From Crenobacter caeni (lineage in GTDB: Bacteria > Pseudomonadota > Gammaproteobacteria > Burkholderiales > Chromobacteriaceae): a stretch of 64,000 nucleotides of DNA. Position 1 is the stretch's first letter. Every line of letters starts with the position of its first letter. This document shows, in pieces, positions 24,539-32,487 of this stretch. The notes under the pieces were generated by a model that saw only the letters and a list, made by a program, of their open reading frames with translations, made no database searches and had not been told where the DNA came from. The translations under genes and the position numbers were made by a program. Where the stretch lies: assembly GCF_010435965.1 (NCBI RefSeq), contig NZ_JAAGAA010000004.1:186001-250000 (forward strand). Reading direction: 5' to 3'.

Positions 24539-25951
24539 TTAGCGCGCGGGAGGCGGCGTGTTGATCATTGCCGCGCGGTCGACCCAGCTGCCGCCGAACA
24601 CCAGATAGAGCCGGGCGGCGTCGCCCAACTGGCTGGTGCGCGCCTGTGCCTGGCTGATCTCGGCCGCGTACAGCTGGCGGCGCGCGTCTAGCACGGTCAG
24701 GTAGGGCGCGAGGCCGCCGTCGTACTGCAGCCAGGCAAGGTCCGCGTACTCCTTGCTGCTGCGCGTCAACGCAACTTCCGACGCAAGCTTGCGCCCGTCC
24801 GCGCTGTACTGGCTCAGCGCATTTTCTACGTCGGCGAACGCCTGCTGCACGGTCTTCAGATACGTCTGTTCGGCCGCACGCTTCTTCGCCTCGGCACTGC
24901 GCACCTGGCCGAGTGTCGAGCCGCCGGAGAACACCGTGCCGGCCACCGCGGCGCCGACGCCCCAGATCGAGGTGCCGCCCTTGAAGAGGTCGCTCAGCGC
25001 GAGGCTGACGTTGCCCGCGTTGCCGGTCAGGCTGATGGTCGGGAAGAACTGTGCGCGGGCGACGCCGATCTGCGCGTTGGCGGCGACCAGTTGCCGCTCG
25101 GCTTCGAGGATATCCGGGCGCTGGGTGAGCAGGGTGGACGGCAGCGCGGCCGGCACCTGCGGCAGGGTCAGCGCGTCGATGTCCTTGCCGCGCGCGATCG
25201 GGCCCGGGTTGCGTCCGAGCAAGAGGCTCAGCGCGTTCTCGCTCTGCGCGATCGCGGCTTCCAGCGGCGGGATTGCCGACAAGGCCTGCTGGTACTGGCT
25301 CTTCACCTGTTCGACGTTGATGCGCGCGACCGCCCCGTAACGGAACTGCAGCTCAAAGAGCTTGACCGTCTCATCGTAGCTTTGCGCGGTGCGCCGGGTG
25401 ATCTCGAGCTGGCGGTCCAGTCCGCGCAGTTGCAGGTAACCCTGCACCACGGTGCCGGTCACGCTCAGGAGCACGCCGCGGCGCGCCTGTTCGCTCGCGG
25501 CAAGCTGGGCGCGGGCCGCCTCGCGCTGCCGGCGCAAGCCGCCCCACAGGTCGATCTCCCAGCTGGCGTTGCCGAGGAACTGGTAGGTGTCGTTGCTCTT
25601 GCTGTCGCCGGCGAGCCTTTGCGTCGCGGTCACCCCGCGCTGGCCGTTCAGCTGGTAGCCAAGCTGCGGGTAGAGCGCGGCCGACGCCGTGGTCAGTTGC
25701 CCGGCGGCAGCCTCGACGTTGGCCAGCGCGATCGCGAGGTCGCGGTTGTTGCGTAGCGCCTCGTCCACATAAGTGTCGAGCACCGGGTCGCCAAAGGCAC
25801 GCCACCAGTCGTGGTCCAGCGCCGCAGCCTGCGCGTCCTTGGTGGCGTACCGGAAGGCGTTCGGGGTATCAACAGCCGGCTGCCGGTAGTCGGGGCCGAC
25901 CGCACAGCCGGTTGCCAGCGCGACAAACGAGAGGGTCAGGAGCTTTTTCAT
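24539..25951 (-). CDS. RND efflux outer-membrane lipoprotein (NodT/OprM family)
   Basis: The 470-residue product is the outer-membrane channel of a tripartite pump. It has a lipoprotein signal with lipobox LATGC (Cys16) followed by AVGPDYRQP, and two tandem OEP domains (about residues 55-255 and 270-460). Conserved NodT text includes WWRAFGDPVLD, ASWEIDLWGG, LTQRPDILEAERQLVAANA, FFPTISLTG and YDGGLAPYLTVLDARRQLYAAE. The start at 25951 overlaps the stop of the RND permease gene by 4 bases; a longer in-frame start far upstream would lie within the permease gene and is rejected. It is the last gene of the efflux operon and ends 3 bases from the convergent cobA. Confidence 0.92.
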   Translation of the reverse strand: MKKLLTLSFVALATGCAVGPDYRQPAVDTPNAFRYATKDAQAAALDHDWWRAFGDPVLDTYVDEALRNNRDLAIALANVEAAAGQLTTASAALYPQLGYQLNGQRGVTATQRLAGDSKSNDTYQFLGNASWEIDLWGGLRRQREAARAQLAASEQARRGVLLSVTGTVVQGYLQLRGLDRQLEITRRTAQSYDETVKLFELQFRYGAVARINVEQVKSQYQQALSAIPPLEAAIAQSENALSLLLGRNPGPIARGKDIDALTLPQVPAALPSTLLTQRPDILEAERQLVAANAQIGVARAQFFPTISLTGNAGNVSLALSDLFKGGTSIWGVGAAVAGTVFSGGSTLGQVRSAEAKKRAAEQTYLKTVQQAFADVENALSQYSADGRKLASEVALTRSSKEYADLAWLQYDGGLAPYLTVLDARRQLYAAEISQAQARTSQLGDAARLYLVFGGSWVDRAAMINTPPPAR

Positions 25952-28900
25952 GGTTGTCCCTCCTTGGAAGTCGCGGCGGCCGGTTCGGGGGTGTCGCCGG
26001 TCTTGCCTTGCCCTTTCTCGCGCCAGCGCTCGAACAGGTAGTAGAAGAGCGGCACGAAGATCAGCGCAAGCGTGGTGAGCAGGAGCATGCCGCCGACGAT
26101 GCCGGTGCCGATCGAATGCCGCGAGTTGGCGCCGCTGCCGGTGGCGAGCGCCAGGGGCAGGGTGCCGAAGATGAACGCGAGCGAGGTCATCACGATCGCG
26201 CGCAGGCGCAGTTCGCCTGCGTCGACCGCCGCCTCGATCAGGCTCTTGCCGGCCTTGCGCTGGATCACCGCGAATTCGACGATCAGGATCGCGTTCTTGG
26301 CGGCCAGACCCACCAGTACCAACAGGCCGATCTGCATGTAGACGTCGTTGTCCAGCCCGCGCAGCCAGGTGGCAAGCAAAGCGCCCAACAGGCCGAAGGG
26401 CACCGCCGAGATCACCGCCGCCGGTAGCGCCCACGACTCGAACATCGCGGCGAGGATCAGGAACACCATCAGCATGCCCAGCAGGAAGATGAACGCCGAG
26501 TCGTTGCCCGCCGTGGTTTCCGAGTACGACAGGCCGCTCCACGCGTAGCTGTAGCTGGAGGGCAGTGCTTCGGCGGCGGTCTCCTCAAGCGCCTTGATTG
26601 CCTGTCCCGAGCTGTAGCCGGGCGCGGGCGAGCCGGTCACTTGCACCGCCGGGAAGCTGTTGAAGTGCGACATCAGCGCAGGGCCGTTGGTGAATCGCGT
26701 GTTGACGAGTGCCGAGAGTGGCACCATCTCGCCGCTTTGCGAGCGGGTATACACATGCGCGATGTCCTCGGGCGTCTGCCTGTACTTGGCGTCGGACTGC
26801 AGGGTGACGTCCCACACCCGGCTGAACTGGTTGAACTGGCTGGCTCTAAGCGAGCCGAACTGCGCCTGAAGCGTGGAGAGCACCTCGTTCACCGGTACAC
26901 CGATCAGGTTGCTGCGCGCACGGTCGATGGTCACCTTCAGTTGCGGGCTGTTGGCGTTGAAGGTGCTGGTCATGCGGCCCAGTTCCGGGCGCTTGGACGC
27001 GGCCTGGATAAAGCGCTGTACGATGGCCTGCATCTGCTCGGGGCCGTCGGTACCGCGGTTCTGGATCCATAACTCGAACCCGCCTTGCGTACCGATGCCA
27101 GGAATCGGCGGCGGCACGATGGGGATCACCGTGCCCGCAGTCATCGCCTGCGACTGCGCGCCGATCTTGCCGGCAAGCGCGAACACCGACTCGTCGGCGT
27201 CGGGGCGTTCCTTGAATGGCTTAAGACCGATGAAGGCAGTCCCCGCATTCGACTTGACCTGCCCGTCGAGCAGGCTGAAGCCGTCGATCATGGTATTGAA
27301 TTGCACCTCCGGGTTGCTGCGAACGATGGTGTCGAGCTGATCGCCCGCCTTGACCGAGCGTTGCAGGCTGGCGGCTTCCGGCATGATCAGTGCAGCCATC
27401 ATGTAACCCTGGTCTTCCTGCGGCACGAAGCTGGATGGCACCATGCGGAAGAGCTGCCACAGGCCGACCAGCATCACCGCGAGGCAGAGCAAGGAAAAGA
27501 ACGCCTTGCGGATCACCATGTGCGACAGGCGCCCGTACGCCTTGGTGGTGCGCTCGAAGAAGCGGTTGAACACGGCGAACGGCCCCCTGGACGGCGGCGT
27601 GGTGCGCTTGAGTAGCAGCGCGCACAGCATCGGCGTCAAGGTCAGCGCGGAAATGCCGGACACCAGCACGCCGCTGGCGATGGTCGCCGCGAACTGCTTG
27701 TAGAGCTGGCCGGTGGTGCCCGAGATGAATAGCGCCGGGATGAACACCGCCGAGAGCACCAGTGTCATGCTGATCACCGCGCCGGAGACTTCCTCCATCG
27801 ACGCGATCGCCGCCTCCTTGGGCGTCATCTCCGGGTGGTCGTGCATCATCTTTTCGACGTTCTCGATCACCACGATCGCGTCGTCGACCACCAGGCCGAT
27901 CGCGAGTACCAGCCCGAACAGGGTGAGCAGGTTGATCGAGAAGCCCAGCGCATAAAGCCCGATGAAGCCGCCTAGCAGCGACACCACGATGGCGATGCCG
28001 GCGATCAACGTCGCACGCAAATTCTGCAGGAACAGGTAGATCACCACGATGACGAGCACCATCGCCTCGATCAGCGTCTTGACTACTTCCTTGATCGAGT
28101 CGCGCACGAAGTCGGTTGTGTCCAGCGCGACGGTGTATTCGACCCCCTTGGGGAAGGTCGCCTTCATGTTCTCAAGCGTCTTCCTGACTGCGTCCGAGAC
28201 GTCCAGTGCGTTAGCGCCTGGCGCGAGGTAAATGCCGATCGCGGACGTCGGCTTGCCGTTGAAGAAGCTCGAGCTGGTGTAAAACTGGCGACCGAACTCG
28301 ACACGCGCGACGTCCTTCAGGCGCACCACCGCGTTGCCGTCCTGCGAGGCCTTGAGGATCATGTCCTCGTAGACGGAGAGGTCGGAGAACGCGCCGTCGG
28401 TGACCACCGGGAAGGTCATCTGCACTTCGCCTTCGCTCGGCGCCTGCCCGATCTGCCCCGCGCCGACCAGCGCGTTCTGCGCGGCGATCGCGTTTTTCAC
28501 GTCGGTGGTGGTGACGCCCAGCGATGCCATATCGCGCGGCTTCAGCCAGATGCGGATGGCCTGGTTGGGCGAGCCGAACATCGAGGCCTGGCCGGCGCCG
28601 GGCACGCGCTTGATCGCGTCCATGATGTTGACGTTGGTGTAGTTGTCCAGCTGCTGGGCGTTCATGGCGCCGCTCTGGTCGGTGATGGTGACCACCATCA
28701 GGATGCTGGACGACTTTTTCTGTACCGACACCCCGTTCTGGGTGACGATCTGCGGCAGTTGCGGCGTGGCGAGGTTGACCCGGTTCTGCACCTGCACCTG
28801 CGCGATGTCAGGGTCGGTCGCCAGGTCAAAGAACGCGGTGATGGTGACGTTGCCGCTGGAGGAGCTGCTCGAACTCATGTAGAGCAGGTTGTCGACGCCG

Positions 28901-29112
28901 GTGATCTGCTGCTCGATCGGCGCGGCGACGGTCTGCGCGGCGGTCTGCGCGTCGGCACCCGGGTAGTTGGCGGTGACCTGCACCTGCACCGGCGCGATGG
29001 TCGGGTACTGCTCGATCGGCAGGCCGGACATCGCCAGCACGCCGATCAGCGAGATCACGATCGATACCACCGCCGCGAAGATCGGCCGTTCGATAAAGAA
29101 GCGGGAGAACAT
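25948..29112 (-). CDS. RND multidrug efflux permease (HAE1, AcrB/MexB type)
   Basis: The 1054-residue inner-membrane proton antiporter exports hydrophobic compounds. N-terminal MFSRFFIERPIFAAVVSIV is the standard HAE1 start. Twelve transmembrane helices and two large periplasmic loops are in the expected places. The proton-relay aspartates are in GLVVDDAIVVIENVEKMM (near residue 407), and the C-terminal repeat has LVGLAAKNAILIVEFA. VPQEDQGYMMAALIMPEAASLQR is typical of AcrB/MexB. The length matches the family (1030-1060). It lies 16 bases after the membrane-fusion gene and overlaps the outer-membrane gene by 4 bases, so all three form one operon. Substrates cannot be predicted. Confidence 0.95.
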   Translation of the reverse strand: MFSRFFIERPIFAAVVSIVISLIGVLAMSGLPIEQYPTIAPVQVQVTANYPGADAQTAAQTVAAPIEQQITGVDNLLYMSSSSSSSGNVTITAFFDLATDPDIAQVQVQNRVNLATPQLPQIVTQNGVSVQKKSSSILMVVTITDQSGAMNAQQLDNYTNVNIMDAIKRVPGAGQASMFGSPNQAIRIWLKPRDMASLGVTTTDVKNAIAAQNALVGAGQIGQAPSEGEVQMTFPVVTDGAFSDLSVYEDMILKASQDGNAVVRLKDVARVEFGRQFYTSSSFFNGKPTSAIGIYLAPGANALDVSDAVRKTLENMKATFPKGVEYTVALDTTDFVRDSIKEVVKTLIEAMVLVIVVIYLFLQNLRATLIAGIAIVVSLLGGFIGLYALGFSINLLTLFGLVLAIGLVVDDAIVVIENVEKMMHDHPEMTPKEAAIASMEEVSGAVISMTLVLSAVFIPALFISGTTGQLYKQFAATIASGVLVSGISALTLTPMLCALLLKRTTPPSRGPFAVFNRFFERTTKAYGRLSHMVIRKAFFSLLCLAVMLVGLWQLFRMVPSSFVPQEDQGYMMAALIMPEAASLQRSVKAGDQLDTIVRSNPEVQFNTMIDGFSLLDGQVKSNAGTAFIGLKPFKERPDADESVFALAGKIGAQSQAMTAGTVIPIVPPPIPGIGTQGGFELWIQNRGTDGPEQMQAIVQRFIQAASKRPELGRMTSTFNANSPQLKVTIDRARSNLIGVPVNEVLSTLQAQFGSLRASQFNQFSRVWDVTLQSDAKYRQTPEDIAHVYTRSQSGEMVPLSALVNTRFTNGPALMSHFNSFPAVQVTGSPAPGYSSGQAIKALEETAAEALPSSYSYAWSGLSYSETTAGNDSAFIFLLGMLMVFLILAAMFESWALPAAVISAVPFGLLGALLATWLRGLDNDVYMQIGLLVLVGLAAKNAILIVEFAVIQRKAGKSLIEAAVDAGELRLRAIVMTSLAFIFGTLPLALATGSGANSRHSIGTGIVGGMLLLTTLALIFVPLFYYLFERWREKGQGKTGDTPEPAAATSKEGQP

Positions 29113-29128
29113 GGCGGACCTCCCGCGT

Positions 29129-30322
29129 TCAGGGTTGGGTGGCGGCCGGGGCAAGGCCCAGCTCGGCGTTGACCTGCGCGTCGCTCAATGGCTTGACCTT
29201 GAGCGGGGTGTCCGGGCGCAGGGTGGCAACACCGTCGACGACGACCTGCTCGCCAGGCTTGATCCCGCGCTCGATGAACCAGCCCTTGTTCTGCCACGGG
29301 CCGACTTCGACCGGACGGTATTCCGACTTGCCGCTCTTGCCGACCACCCACACATAGTTGCTGCCCGCGCCCTGCTGGACGACCTTTTGCGGGACGAGAA
29401 TCGCGTTGGGGCGGGTGGCGCCGGTGAGGCGGATGTTCACGTATTGGTTGGGCATCAGCACGCCGTCCGGGTTGGGGACCGACGCGCGGACCATGAAGGT
29501 GCCGGTGTCGCTGTTGTAGAAGGGCGACGCGAAGGTGATCTTGCCGGTCTGCCCGTACTGCTGGCCCTCGCCTAACAGGATCTCGGCGTTGAACATGCCT
29601 CCCGGCGGCGTCTTGAGCAGGCCCTTGCGCGCGGCGGCATCCAGACTCTGGCGCTGGCTCTCGGACATGCTGAAGTTCACCCACATCGGCGAGAGCGTCG
29701 CCACCGTCGTCATCTTGCTGTTGGTCGGGCTGATATAGGTGCCGACCGACGGGATCGCCATGCCGGACACCCCGTCAACCGGCGAGGTGATCACCGTGTA
29801 GCTGAGGTTGAGCTCGGCCTGCGTCACCGCCGCCTCGGCCTGCTTCACGCTGGCCATCGCCTGCTGGTAGGTGCCGGTCGCCTTGTCCAGATCAGCCTGC
29901 GCCGCCGCGCCGCGCGGGGTCAGCTCCTGGTAGCGCTTGAGGGTGAGCCGTGCGGTCTCGAGCGCCGCCTGGCTGTTGGCCAGTTGCGCGCGCGCCGAAT
30001 CGAGCGCGGCCTTGAACGGCCGCTGGTCGAGCACGAACAGTGTCTGCCCCTTCTTGACGCGACCGCCTTCGGTGTACTGCTTGCTGTCCAGATACCCGGC
30101 GACCCGCGCGTTGATCTCGACGTTCTGCGAGCTCTCGACCCGCGCGACGTAGGTGAAACTGACCGGCACGTCGCGCGCGGCGACCTTCATCGCGGTGACG
30201 GCGGTCGCTGCTTGCTGGGGGGGCTGTTGCTCCTTGCCGCAGCCGCTGACGGTGATGGCCAGCGCGAGCAAGCTCAGGGTGCTGCCGGCCTGTGCCAGGC
30301 GCAAATCTGTTTTTGGTGTCAT
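29129..30322 (-). CDS. RND efflux periplasmic adaptor (membrane-fusion lipoprotein)
   Basis: The 397-residue adaptor bridges the RND permease and the outer-membrane channel. A lipoprotein signal ends at lipobox VSGC (Cys28). The body has the AcrA/MexA plan: VEINARVAGYLDSKQYTEGGRVKKGQTLFVLDQRPF (lipoyl half, in order), an alpha-helical hairpin rich in Ala/Gln (about residues 110-170), SYTVITSPVDGVSG (second lipoyl half), and a beta-barrel with GTFMVRASVPNPDGVLMPNQYV. The ATG at 30322 is chosen because it gives a normal lipoprotein signal. It is the first gene of the pump operon, with the long regulatory gap 30323-30764 upstream. No regulator gene is adjacent. Confidence 0.93.
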   Translation of the reverse strand: MTPKTDLRLAQAGSTLSLLALAITVSGCGKEQQPPQQAATAVTAMKVAARDVPVSFTYVARVESSQNVEINARVAGYLDSKQYTEGGRVKKGQTLFVLDQRPFKAALDSARAQLANSQAALETARLTLKRYQELTPRGAAAQADLDKATGTYQQAMASVKQAEAAVTQAELNLSYTVITSPVDGVSGMAIPSVGTYISPTNSKMTTVATLSPMWVNFSMSESQRQSLDAAARKGLLKTPPGGMFNAEILLGEGQQYGQTGKITFASPFYNSDTGTFMVRASVPNPDGVLMPNQYVNIRLTGATRPNAILVPQKVVQQGAGSNYVWVVGKSGKSEYRPVEVGPWQNKGWFIERGIKPGEQVVVDGVATLRPDTPLKVKPLSDAQVNAELGLAPAATQP

Positions 30323-30365
30323 GCCCACTCCTAAGCATCGGTCGATCGGATGCCGGCCGCGTTGC

Positions 30366-30411
30366 GTACCGACTACACTACGAACGTCGTACCGGCCGTC
30401 TGGCCGGTACG
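30366..30411. repeat. Inverted and direct GTACC repeats in the efflux operon leader
   Basis: CGTACCGGCC and GGCCGGTACG (30388-30397 and 30402-30411) form a perfect 10-bp inverted repeat around GTCT. An additional GTACC lies at 30366-30370. The repeat sits about 65-90 bases before the adaptor start codon and could be an operator or the first hairpin of a transcript. Confidence 0.5.
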
Positions 30412-30457
30412 GTGATCCGGAGGCCGTCTGCGTGCACGCGCAGACGGCCTTTTTATC
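30386..30457 (+). ncRNA. Candidate small RNA between the efflux operon and the FadL gene
   Basis: On the plus strand a -10-like TACACT (30374-30379) is followed by a 10-bp hairpin (30388-30411) and then a strong terminator hairpin with a T-run (30421-30454). No plus-strand gene lies upstream for this terminator to serve. This order is what a short (about 70 nt) trans-acting RNA would look like. No good -35 element is seen, and no family is recognised. Alternatively the terminator only blocks antisense transcription. Confidence 0.3.
30421..30455 (+). terminator. Intrinsic terminator, plus-strand orientation
   Basis: AGGCCGTCTGCG and CGCAGACGGCCT form a perfect 12-bp stem (30421-30432 with 30439-30450, 6-base loop), followed by TTTTATCTTT. 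On the minus strand no T-run follows, so it should act only on plus-strand transcripts. The stem contains the octamer GCCGTCTG, the core of Neisseria uptake sequences. Confidence 0.75.
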
Positions 30458-30466
30458 TTTACACCC

Positions 30467-30492
30467 TAGTGCAAGCGGGCAAGATTGCACTA
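30467..30492. promoter_or_regulatory. Dyad TAGTGCAA-N10-TTGCACTA upstream of the efflux operon
   Basis: Two perfect 8-base arms (30467-30474 and 30485-30492) face each other. On the minus strand the dyad overlaps TTGCAC and a -10-like TAAAGA (30454-30459), so a regulator bound there could block transcription of the pump operon. The binding protein is not identifiable. Confidence 0.45.
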
Positions 30493-30618
30493 TGCGTATG
30501 CATTAGAAGTGACGTGCGACCGGGGTCGAGCCAGGGAGAGGGGCGGTGGGGCTGCACCGCATCATGCGACGGGGGTATTCACGCGAAATAAAATCGGGTA
30601 CATTCACCCGCATGGATT

Positions 30619-30632
30619 CAAACGATCGTTTG
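30619..30632. promoter_or_regulatory. PsrA-like operator upstream of the FadL-type channel gene
   Basis: CAAACGATCGTTTG is a perfect 14-base palindrome and fits the published PsrA operator pattern (G/C)AAAC-N2-4-GTTTG(C/G). It lies just after a -10-like TACATT (30599-30604). The same motif with one base changed lies at 43702-43715, before the aldehyde dehydrogenase operon. Confidence 0.6.
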
Positions 30633-30642
30633 GAACGCACAA

Positions 30643-30660
30643 TTAGAACGATCAATCTAA
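30643..30660. promoter_or_regulatory. Second dyad (TTAGA-N8-TCTAA) before the FadL-type gene
   Basis: TTAGAACGATCAATCTAA has 5-base perfect arms and repeats the ACGATC core of the preceding palindrome. An extended -10 (TGGTAGTAT, 30687-30695) follows, so this region may contain two promoters and two regulatory sites. Confidence 0.35.
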
Positions 30661-30764
30661 AAACTGGTGGAAATACTCTAGCGCTCTGGTAGTATCGCAT
30701 TGCCTTGCAATATGCGGGCAACATAGGCAAACAACATCAAAGCCGCACACAGAGGGACACACAC

Positions 30765-32357
30765 ATGAAGCTCAAGCACCTCAGCCTGTCCGTGATGCTG
30801 ATCGGGGCCACTTCCACCGTTTTCGCTTCCGGCTACCACTTCGGTACCCAGTCGGTCAGCGCCCAGTCGACCGCCAACGCGAGCGCCGCCGAGGCCGCCA
30901 ACGCGTCGACCATCTTCTACAACGCCGCCGGCATGACCAAGCTGGAAGGCACCAATTTTGCCGGTGCGCTGAACCTAGTTGCGCCGAGCGTGAAGTACAG
31001 CAATGCCAAGGCGTACACCCCGCCTAACCCGGCCACGGGCTACCCGGGCACCGAAATCAAGGGCAAGCAGTCGGGCAAGATCACCGACGACATTCTCGCG
31101 GTGCCGCACCTGTACTTGACCCATCAGCTGAACGACAAGATGACCGCCGGCTTCGGCGTGTACGTACCGTTTGCCTCGTCGACCGAATACCAGCGCGACT
31201 CGGTGTTCCGCTACAACCTGAACGAGACCGCGCTGAAGACCATCGCTTTTAACCCGACCATCGCGTTCAAGCTGAACCCGCAACACTCGGTCGCCGTCGG
31301 TGTCGTCGCCCAGTACGCAGATGCCAAGCTGCGCCAGTACGCAAACTTCGCTCAGTCGTTGGCGGGTTATTACAGCAGGCAAGTAAATCAAGCTACCACA
31401 GACGCAGTTAAAGCATACGCAGCATATCAACTGGCTCCTACTGACCAAAATAAAGCTTTGGCCTTTGCCAAAGCAGCAGCCGCAGCTGGTATTGATCCTA
31501 AGTCTACTGCTGGTCAAGAAACCTTGAAGAAGGCTGGTGCGACCCTTAAGCAAGCAGCTGGATATCTTGCTCAGGATGGTGCAGTCGGTGTTTATGATGG
31601 TTATTCCAAAATCAACGGTGACGACTGGGGCTTCGGCTTTACGCTGTCCTGGTTGTGGGATATCAACGAAAACGCCCGCGTCGGTCTGAACTACCGCTCC
31701 AAGGTCAAGCACAAGCTCGAAGGCGACGCCGACTGGACGGTGCCGGGTGGTGCCGAAGGTCAGATCGTGGCAGGCCTCGGCTACGTCGACAGCAGCGCCA
31801 AGGTCGATATCGATACGCCAGAGTCGCTGTCGCTGCACGGCATGTACAAGTTCAACCCGAAATGGACCGGCTTCGGCGACCTGACCTGGACCAAGCACTC
31901 GCGTTTCGATCAAGCTGCCGTAGTGTACGGCGTGCCCAAGCAGGTATTGCCGCCTCCAGCGGGCAAGGCCGATAAGACCATTCTGAGTCCGGAGTGGAAA
32001 AATACCTACCGCCTGTCGCTGGGTGCCGCATACGAGTACAGCGAGCCGCTGCAACTGCGTGCTGGTATCGCATATGACAAGTCTCCGGTTCCGTCCGAAG
32101 ACAAGCGCCTGGCTACCATGCCGGACAGCAACCGTATCTGGTTCTCGGTGGGTGCCAACTACGAGCTGAACAAGCAGTCTTCGCTGGATGTTGCGTACAG
32201 CTACATCCATATTGCGGACGCCAAGGCCAAGGTGAACGGTTACTGCGGTGGTTCCGCCCCGCGCGAAGTCAACTGCGTGTCCAGCTATACCAAGGGCTCG
32301 GCTGACTACAAGTCTTACGCCAATCTTCTTGGCGTGCAGTATAACTACCGCTTCTAA
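30765..32357 (+). CDS. FadL/OmpP1/TodX family outer-membrane channel (long-chain fatty acid transport)
   Basis: The 530-residue beta-barrel should move long-chain fatty acids or other hydrophobic molecules across the outer membrane. A signal peptide (residues 1-22, ending VFAS) is followed by the FadL N-terminal hatch text GYHFGTQSVSAQSTANA, EAANASTIFYNAAGMTKL, including the NPA-like FYNAAGM block. Later landmarks are NGDDWGFGFTLSWLWDI, ARVGLNYRSKVKH, and the C-terminal barrel strand ending QYNYRF with terminal Phe. The ATG at 30765 is preceded by ACACACAC rather than a strong Shine-Dalgarno. Residues about 195-285 are an unusual low-GC, Ala/Lys/Gln-rich insert where relatives have a short loop. 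The gene precedes the beta-oxidation genes. Confidence 0.9.
   Translation: MKLKHLSLSVMLIGATSTVFASGYHFGTQSVSAQSTANASAAEAANASTIFYNAAGMTKLEGTNFAGALNLVAPSVKYSNAKAYTPPNPATGYPGTEIKGKQSGKITDDILAVPHLYLTHQLNDKMTAGFGVYVPFASSTEYQRDSVFRYNLNETALKTIAFNPTIAFKLNPQHSVAVGVVAQYADAKLRQYANFAQSLAGYYSRQVNQATTDAVKAYAAYQLAPTDQNKALAFAKAAAAAGIDPKSTAGQETLKKAGATLKQAAGYLAQDGAVGVYDGYSKINGDDWGFGFTLSWLWDINENARVGLNYRSKVKHKLEGDADWTVPGGAEGQIVAGLGYVDSSAKVDIDTPESLSLHGMYKFNPKWTGFGDLTWTKHSRFDQAAVVYGVPKQVLPPPAGKADKTILSPEWKNTYRLSLGAAYEYSEPLQLRAGIAYDKSPVPSEDKRLATMPDSNRIWFSVGANYELNKQSSLDVAYSYIHIADAKAKVNGYCGGSAPREVNCVSSYTKGSADYKSYANLLGVQYNYRF
31350..31610 (+). other. Low-GC insert inside the FadL-type gene
   Basis: Two counted 60-base lines here are 43% and 48% GC, against about 62% in a line just downstream of the insert. 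The encoded segment (from about NFAQSLAGYY to QDGAVGVYDGY) is rich in Ala, Lys, Gln and Thr, in frame, and lies in a region that should face outward. It looks like a recently acquired or fast-changing surface loop. Confidence 0.6.
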
Positions 32358-32397
32358 GCCCTCACCGGTGAGTTTGGGAGCGTGAGTTCTCGGGGTT

Positions 32398-32454
32398 GGC
32401 CGCCGCAAGGCGGCCCGCCCTCAGATGCAAGACGGCCCTGCAGGGGCGCCGTCT
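32398..32454 (+). other. Two hairpins between the FadL-type gene and the beta-oxidation gene
   Basis: GGCCGCC-GCAA-GGCGGCC (32398-32415) is a 7-bp stem with a stable 4-base loop. AGACGGC and GCCGTCT (32430-32436 and 32448-32454) form a second stem around CCTGCAGG. Neither is followed by a proper T-run (GATGATTGTTG), so partial termination or mRNA processing is more likely than full stop; the beta-oxidation gene begins at 32488. Confidence 0.45.
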
Positions 32455-32487
32455 GATGATTGTTGTGTTTCAACCAACGAGGAAACC

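Noticed and set aside
25952-26542. In-frame N-terminal extension of the outer-membrane efflux protein
   Set aside because: It lies entirely inside the RND permease gene and would destroy the clear lipoprotein signal beginning at 25951.
30687-30704. Sigma-54-like TGG...TTGC before the FadL gene
   Set aside because: GG and GC are 14 bases apart instead of 12, so the spacing does not allow sigma-54 binding.
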